DNA from: an uncultured Eubacteriales bacterium
GTDB taxonomy: Bacteria > Bacillota > Clostridia > Christensenellales > Borkfalkiaceae
Direction of reading: 5' to 3'
Assembly (NCBI GenBank): GCA_900543915.1
Contig: UQTB01000002.1
Span: 62,001-126,000 of the forward strand
DNA length: 64,000 bases
How positions within the stretch are numbered: the stretch's first letter is position 1; each line of letters opens with the position of its first letter. The position numbers and the translations under genes are program-made. The notes under the pieces are model-generated. The model was not told the origin of the DNA. It ran no database searches and saw nothing but the letters and a program-made list of their open reading frames with translations. Shown piece by piece: positions 62,155 through 64,000 of the stretch.

Positions 62155-63365
62155 CCGAGGGTCACTTTTATGTGGATTTTTTTGCCCTTATGAAGGACGA
62201 ACGCGCCCTTTTCCCGCACAGAATCCAACGTGGCGAACGGATCCGTGATTTTTGTGTCGTCTATCATGACGCCGCCGCCTTCGATCAGGCGCTTCGCTTC
62301 CCCCTTTGATTTCGCCTGACCGCAGAGGACCAGCGCATCCGCCACAAGCGCGGTGTCGCAAGGAATCGTGACCGCCGGCATGTCTTCGGCGGAGCCTCCT
62401 CCGAAAGCGGCGCGCGCCTGGCGCTGTGCCTCCAGAGCCTTTTCTTCCCCGTGAACCAACCTAGTCACTTCGAAAGCGAGCCGTTCTTTCGCTGCATTCA
62501 TGCGTTCATCCATATGCTTTGTCAGCGCTTCGATCTCCTCCAGTTCCATAAAAGTGAGAAGCCTCATGCACTCGTTTACCTTCACGTCTTCCACGTTTCG
62601 GAAATACTGATAAAACTCATACGGAGACGTTTTATTTTCATCCAGCCAAAGAGCGCCCTTTGCGGTCTTTCCCATTTTATTCCCGTCGCTGGTCAATAGC
62701 AATGTAAAGGTCATGGCATACGCAGGTTTCCCCTCTTTCCGCCTGATCAGATCCGCCCCCGCAAGCATATTGCTCCACTGATCGTCTCCCCCCATCTGAA
62801 GCTGACAGCCGTAATCCTGATTGAGCCGCAGGAAGTCGTACCCCTGCATCAGCATATAATTAAATTCCAAGAAGGAAAGCCCGCGCTCCATTCTCGACTT
62901 GAAGCACTCCGCCGTCAGCATGCGGTTTACAGAGAAATGCACGCCGATTTCACGCAAAAAATCCACGTAATTGAGATTCAGAAGCCAGTCCGCGTTATTC
63001 ACCATTTTCGCGGCGTTTTCCCCCTCAAAATCGATAAACCGGGACATCTGTTTCTGGAAACACGCCACATTATGCGCGATCGTCTCCTTCGTCATCATGG
63101 AACGCATATCCGTTCTTCCGGAAGGATCGCCGATCATAGCCGTGCCGCCGCCGAACAGCGCGATCGGGCGATGCCCCGCGCGCTGCATGTGCGCCATCGC
63201 CATGATGGGAATATAGTGCCCGATATGGAGACTGTCTGCCGTCGGATCGAATCCGACATAAAAAGAGACCTTTTCACTCCCCAAAAGTTTATATAAATCT
63301 TCTTCAAATACCGTTTGTTTTATAAATCCGCGCTCTTTTAATACATCGAAAACGTTTTTCATCAT
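62151..63365 (-). CDS. tyrS: Tyrosine--tRNA ligase
   Basis: Class I synthetase, 404 residues. The HIGH motif is [11 protein letters not shown], tyrosine-binding [20 protein letters not shown] follows, and the KMSKS motif is present as [11 protein letters not shown]-terminal S4 RNA-binding domain spans about 335-404 ([19 protein letters not shown]). Two adjacent ATG codons are possible; the second is seven bases from GAGG. No T-box leader is present; the promoter lies only about 27 bp upstream. Confidence 0.94.
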   Translation of the reverse strand: MMKNVFDVLKERGFIKQTVFEEDLYKLLGSEKVSFYVGFDPTADSLHIGHYIPIMAMAHMQRAGHRPIALFGGGTAMIGDPSGRTDMRSMMTKETIAHNVACFQKQMSRFIDFEGENAAKMVNNADWLLNLNYVDFLREIGVHFSVNRMLTAECFKSRMERGLSFLEFNYMLMQGYDFLRLNQDYGCQLQMGGDDQWSNMLAGADLIRRKEGKPAYAMTFTLLLTSDGNKMGKTAKGALWLDENKTSPYEFYQYFRNVEDVKVNECMRLLTFMELEEIEALTKHMDERMNAAKERLAFEVTRLVHGEEKALEAQRQARAAFGGGSAEDMPAVTIPCDTALVADALVLCGQAKSKGEAKRLIEGGGVMIDDTKITDPFATLDSVREKGAFVLHKGKKIHIKVTLG

Positions 63366-63391
63366 CCGACCTCAATAAAATCTTTTTAAAG

Positions 63392-63420
63392 ATTTTACCA
63401 CATTTGCCTGTTTTTATCAA
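63392..63420 (-). promoter_or_regulatory. Promoter of the tyrS operon
   Basis: Minus-strand TTGATA (63415-63420) and TAAAAT (63392-63397) with a 17-bp spacer. The leader is about 20 nt; a nine-bp inverted repeat (63377-63396) overlaps the -10 region and could be an operator. Confidence 0.7.
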
Positions 63421-63519
63421 GCATTCGGCAGAGATAACGCTTTTTTCTCCGTAAAATCGACACAGATTTTTATTATGAAATTTTCTCTTTTCATTTTCAA
63501 ACTTTTTATAAAAAAATAC

Positions 63520-63548
63520 TTGCAAAGATAAACAAAATATGCTATTAT
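63520..63548 (+). promoter_or_regulatory. Promoter of the ankyrin-repeat gene
   Basis: TTGCAA (63520-63525) and TATTAT (63543-63548) with a 17-bp spacer, followed by an AAAGGAGG ribosome site. Confidence 0.6.
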
Positions 63549-63569
63549 AGAATTAATAAAGGAGGATAT

Positions 63570-64000
63570 ATGAAAAAGATTATAGCAATAATGGCTTTAA
63601 TGTTGATGTTTACGGGCGCAGTGTCCGCAGATGACAGCATTAATGAACAAGCGGCAACCCAGCTTTACTACAGAACAGAAATTGTTGCACGAAAAGTACC
63701 TTATACTAATGCAGGATTTTTCAGTGCAATTCAATCAGGCAACACAGAACTTACTGAAATGTTCCTCAAATCAGGTTACAGCCCAAACATAAAGTATATG
63801 AAGCTTCCGGCTATATTTGCAGCAGTTTACAGCCGCAACGCTAAGATTGTTGATTTACTTTTAAAATATGGCGCTGATGTTGATACAGTCTATCTTGAGC
63901 AAACTCCGTTAATATTTGCAATTAACCGCAAAGACGCTGAAATCGTTGATGTATTAATTAAGCATGACGCTGATGTAAACAAGTCTTCAGGAGCTTTGAA
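63570..64000 (+). CDS. Secreted ankyrin-repeat protein, 5' part (runs off the window)
   Basis: An open frame of 143 codons continuing past the window end. It starts MKKIIAIMALMLMFTGAVSA, a signal peptide with a likely cleavage after SA near residue 20. Ankyrin repeats follow: NAGFFSAIQSGNTELTEMFL, LPAIFAAVYSRNAKIVDLLL-KYGADVD and TPLIFAINRKDAEIVDVLI-KHDADVN. Codon use is AT-rich (many GTT, GCT, ATA, TTA codons), unlike all neighbours. AAAGGAGG lies before the ATG. It may be acquired DNA or a contig-join artefact. Confidence 0.8.
   Translation, partial: MKKIIAIMALMLMFTGAVSADDSINEQAATQLYYRTEIVARKVPYTNAGFFSAIQSGNTELTEMFLKSGYSPNIKYMKLPAIFAAVYSRNAKIVDLLLKYGADVDTVYLEQTPLIFAINRKDAEIVDVLIKHDADVNKSSGAL

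Noticed and set aside
63366..63569. Possible T-box or other riboswitch before tyrS
   Set aside because: No T-box core motif is visible and the promoter leaves only about 20 nt of leader.
1..64000. tRNA, rRNA, CRISPR arrays and insertion sequences
   Set aside because: No tRNA T-loop pattern with a cloverleaf, no direct-repeat array and no transposase frame was seen on either strand.

Overview
This 64 kb window looks like a chromosomal segment of an anaerobic Bacillota (Clostridia-like) bacterium of moderate GC content. The evidence is the gene set: SepF, SMC, RNase J, PerR with a reverse rubrerythrin, DnaD and a DnaI/DnaC-type helicase loader, a TrmR/U32 tRNA wobble pair, and a separate GatCAB-independent AsnRS. 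Strong GGAGG ribosome sites, TTG starts under good Shine-Dalgarno sequences, and sigma-A type promoters with 17-bp spacers also fit. No rRNA, tRNA, CRISPR array, transposase or phage gene was seen. The species cannot be named from the sequence alone.

Layout. (1) 1-15.15 kb, minus strand: one tightly packed operon, with many 4-base ATGA overlaps, from sbcD/sbcC through a hydrolase-like protein, DUF951, lepB, a membrane protein, the ACT/PFL pair, pepF, a YcxB-like protein, dnaB, sua5, a low-Mr phosphatase, rpiB and galU to a truncated amidohydrolase start. (2) 15.2-17.7 kb, plus: dnaD-like and dnaI-like genes, ending at a bidirectional terminator. (3) 17.7-25.4 kb: a fucose-type sugar module. 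A three-part ABC importer, fucU and fucI run on the minus strand, and a divergent AraC-family regulator has a leader full of palindromes. (4) 25.4-37.2 kb, minus: one transcription unit from a strong promoter at 37.24 kb: GNAT-like protein, asnS, plsX, rnc, smc, ftsY, then a DUF1538 membrane protein with two PII-like genes, and pgmB. (5) 37.3-44.0 kb, minus: a 42-residue small gene with its own terminator, then an operon of membrane protein, methyltransferase, hslO, TPR protein, helical-repeat protein and a YkvI-like transporter. (6) 44.1-48.6 kb, plus: asd, yggS, sepF, guaA and a frameshifted RibD-C/DHFR-like gene. (7) 48.6-53.1 kb, minus: rnjA, trmR, U32 peptidase and grpB, plus a decayed stretch. 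(8) 53.2-55.6 kb, plus: serC-serA. (9) 55.6-56.0 kb: a non-coding interval with a promoter, long hairpin and terminator, a candidate small RNA. (10) 56-58.2 kb: perR-reverse rubrerythrin under a Fur/PerR-type operator, trmB, and a small orphan gene. (11) 58.2-63.4 kb, minus: tyrS, yigZ, recX, nnr, aminotransferase. (12) 63.5-64 kb, plus: the start of an AT-rich, secreted ankyrin-repeat protein unlike the rest of the window.

The most interesting items are the candidate structured RNA at 55.66-55.85 kb, the DUF1538 plus double PII-like cassette at 26.1-28.4 kb, the sugar permease with a ~157-residue charged coiled-coil tail, the palindromic araC leader, and several enzymes lacking a hallmark residue (TrmB DPWP, SbcC zinc hook, hydrolase nucleophile). 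Most of the window is otherwise ordinary housekeeping. Product names come from reading motifs and family resemblance; no database search was run.
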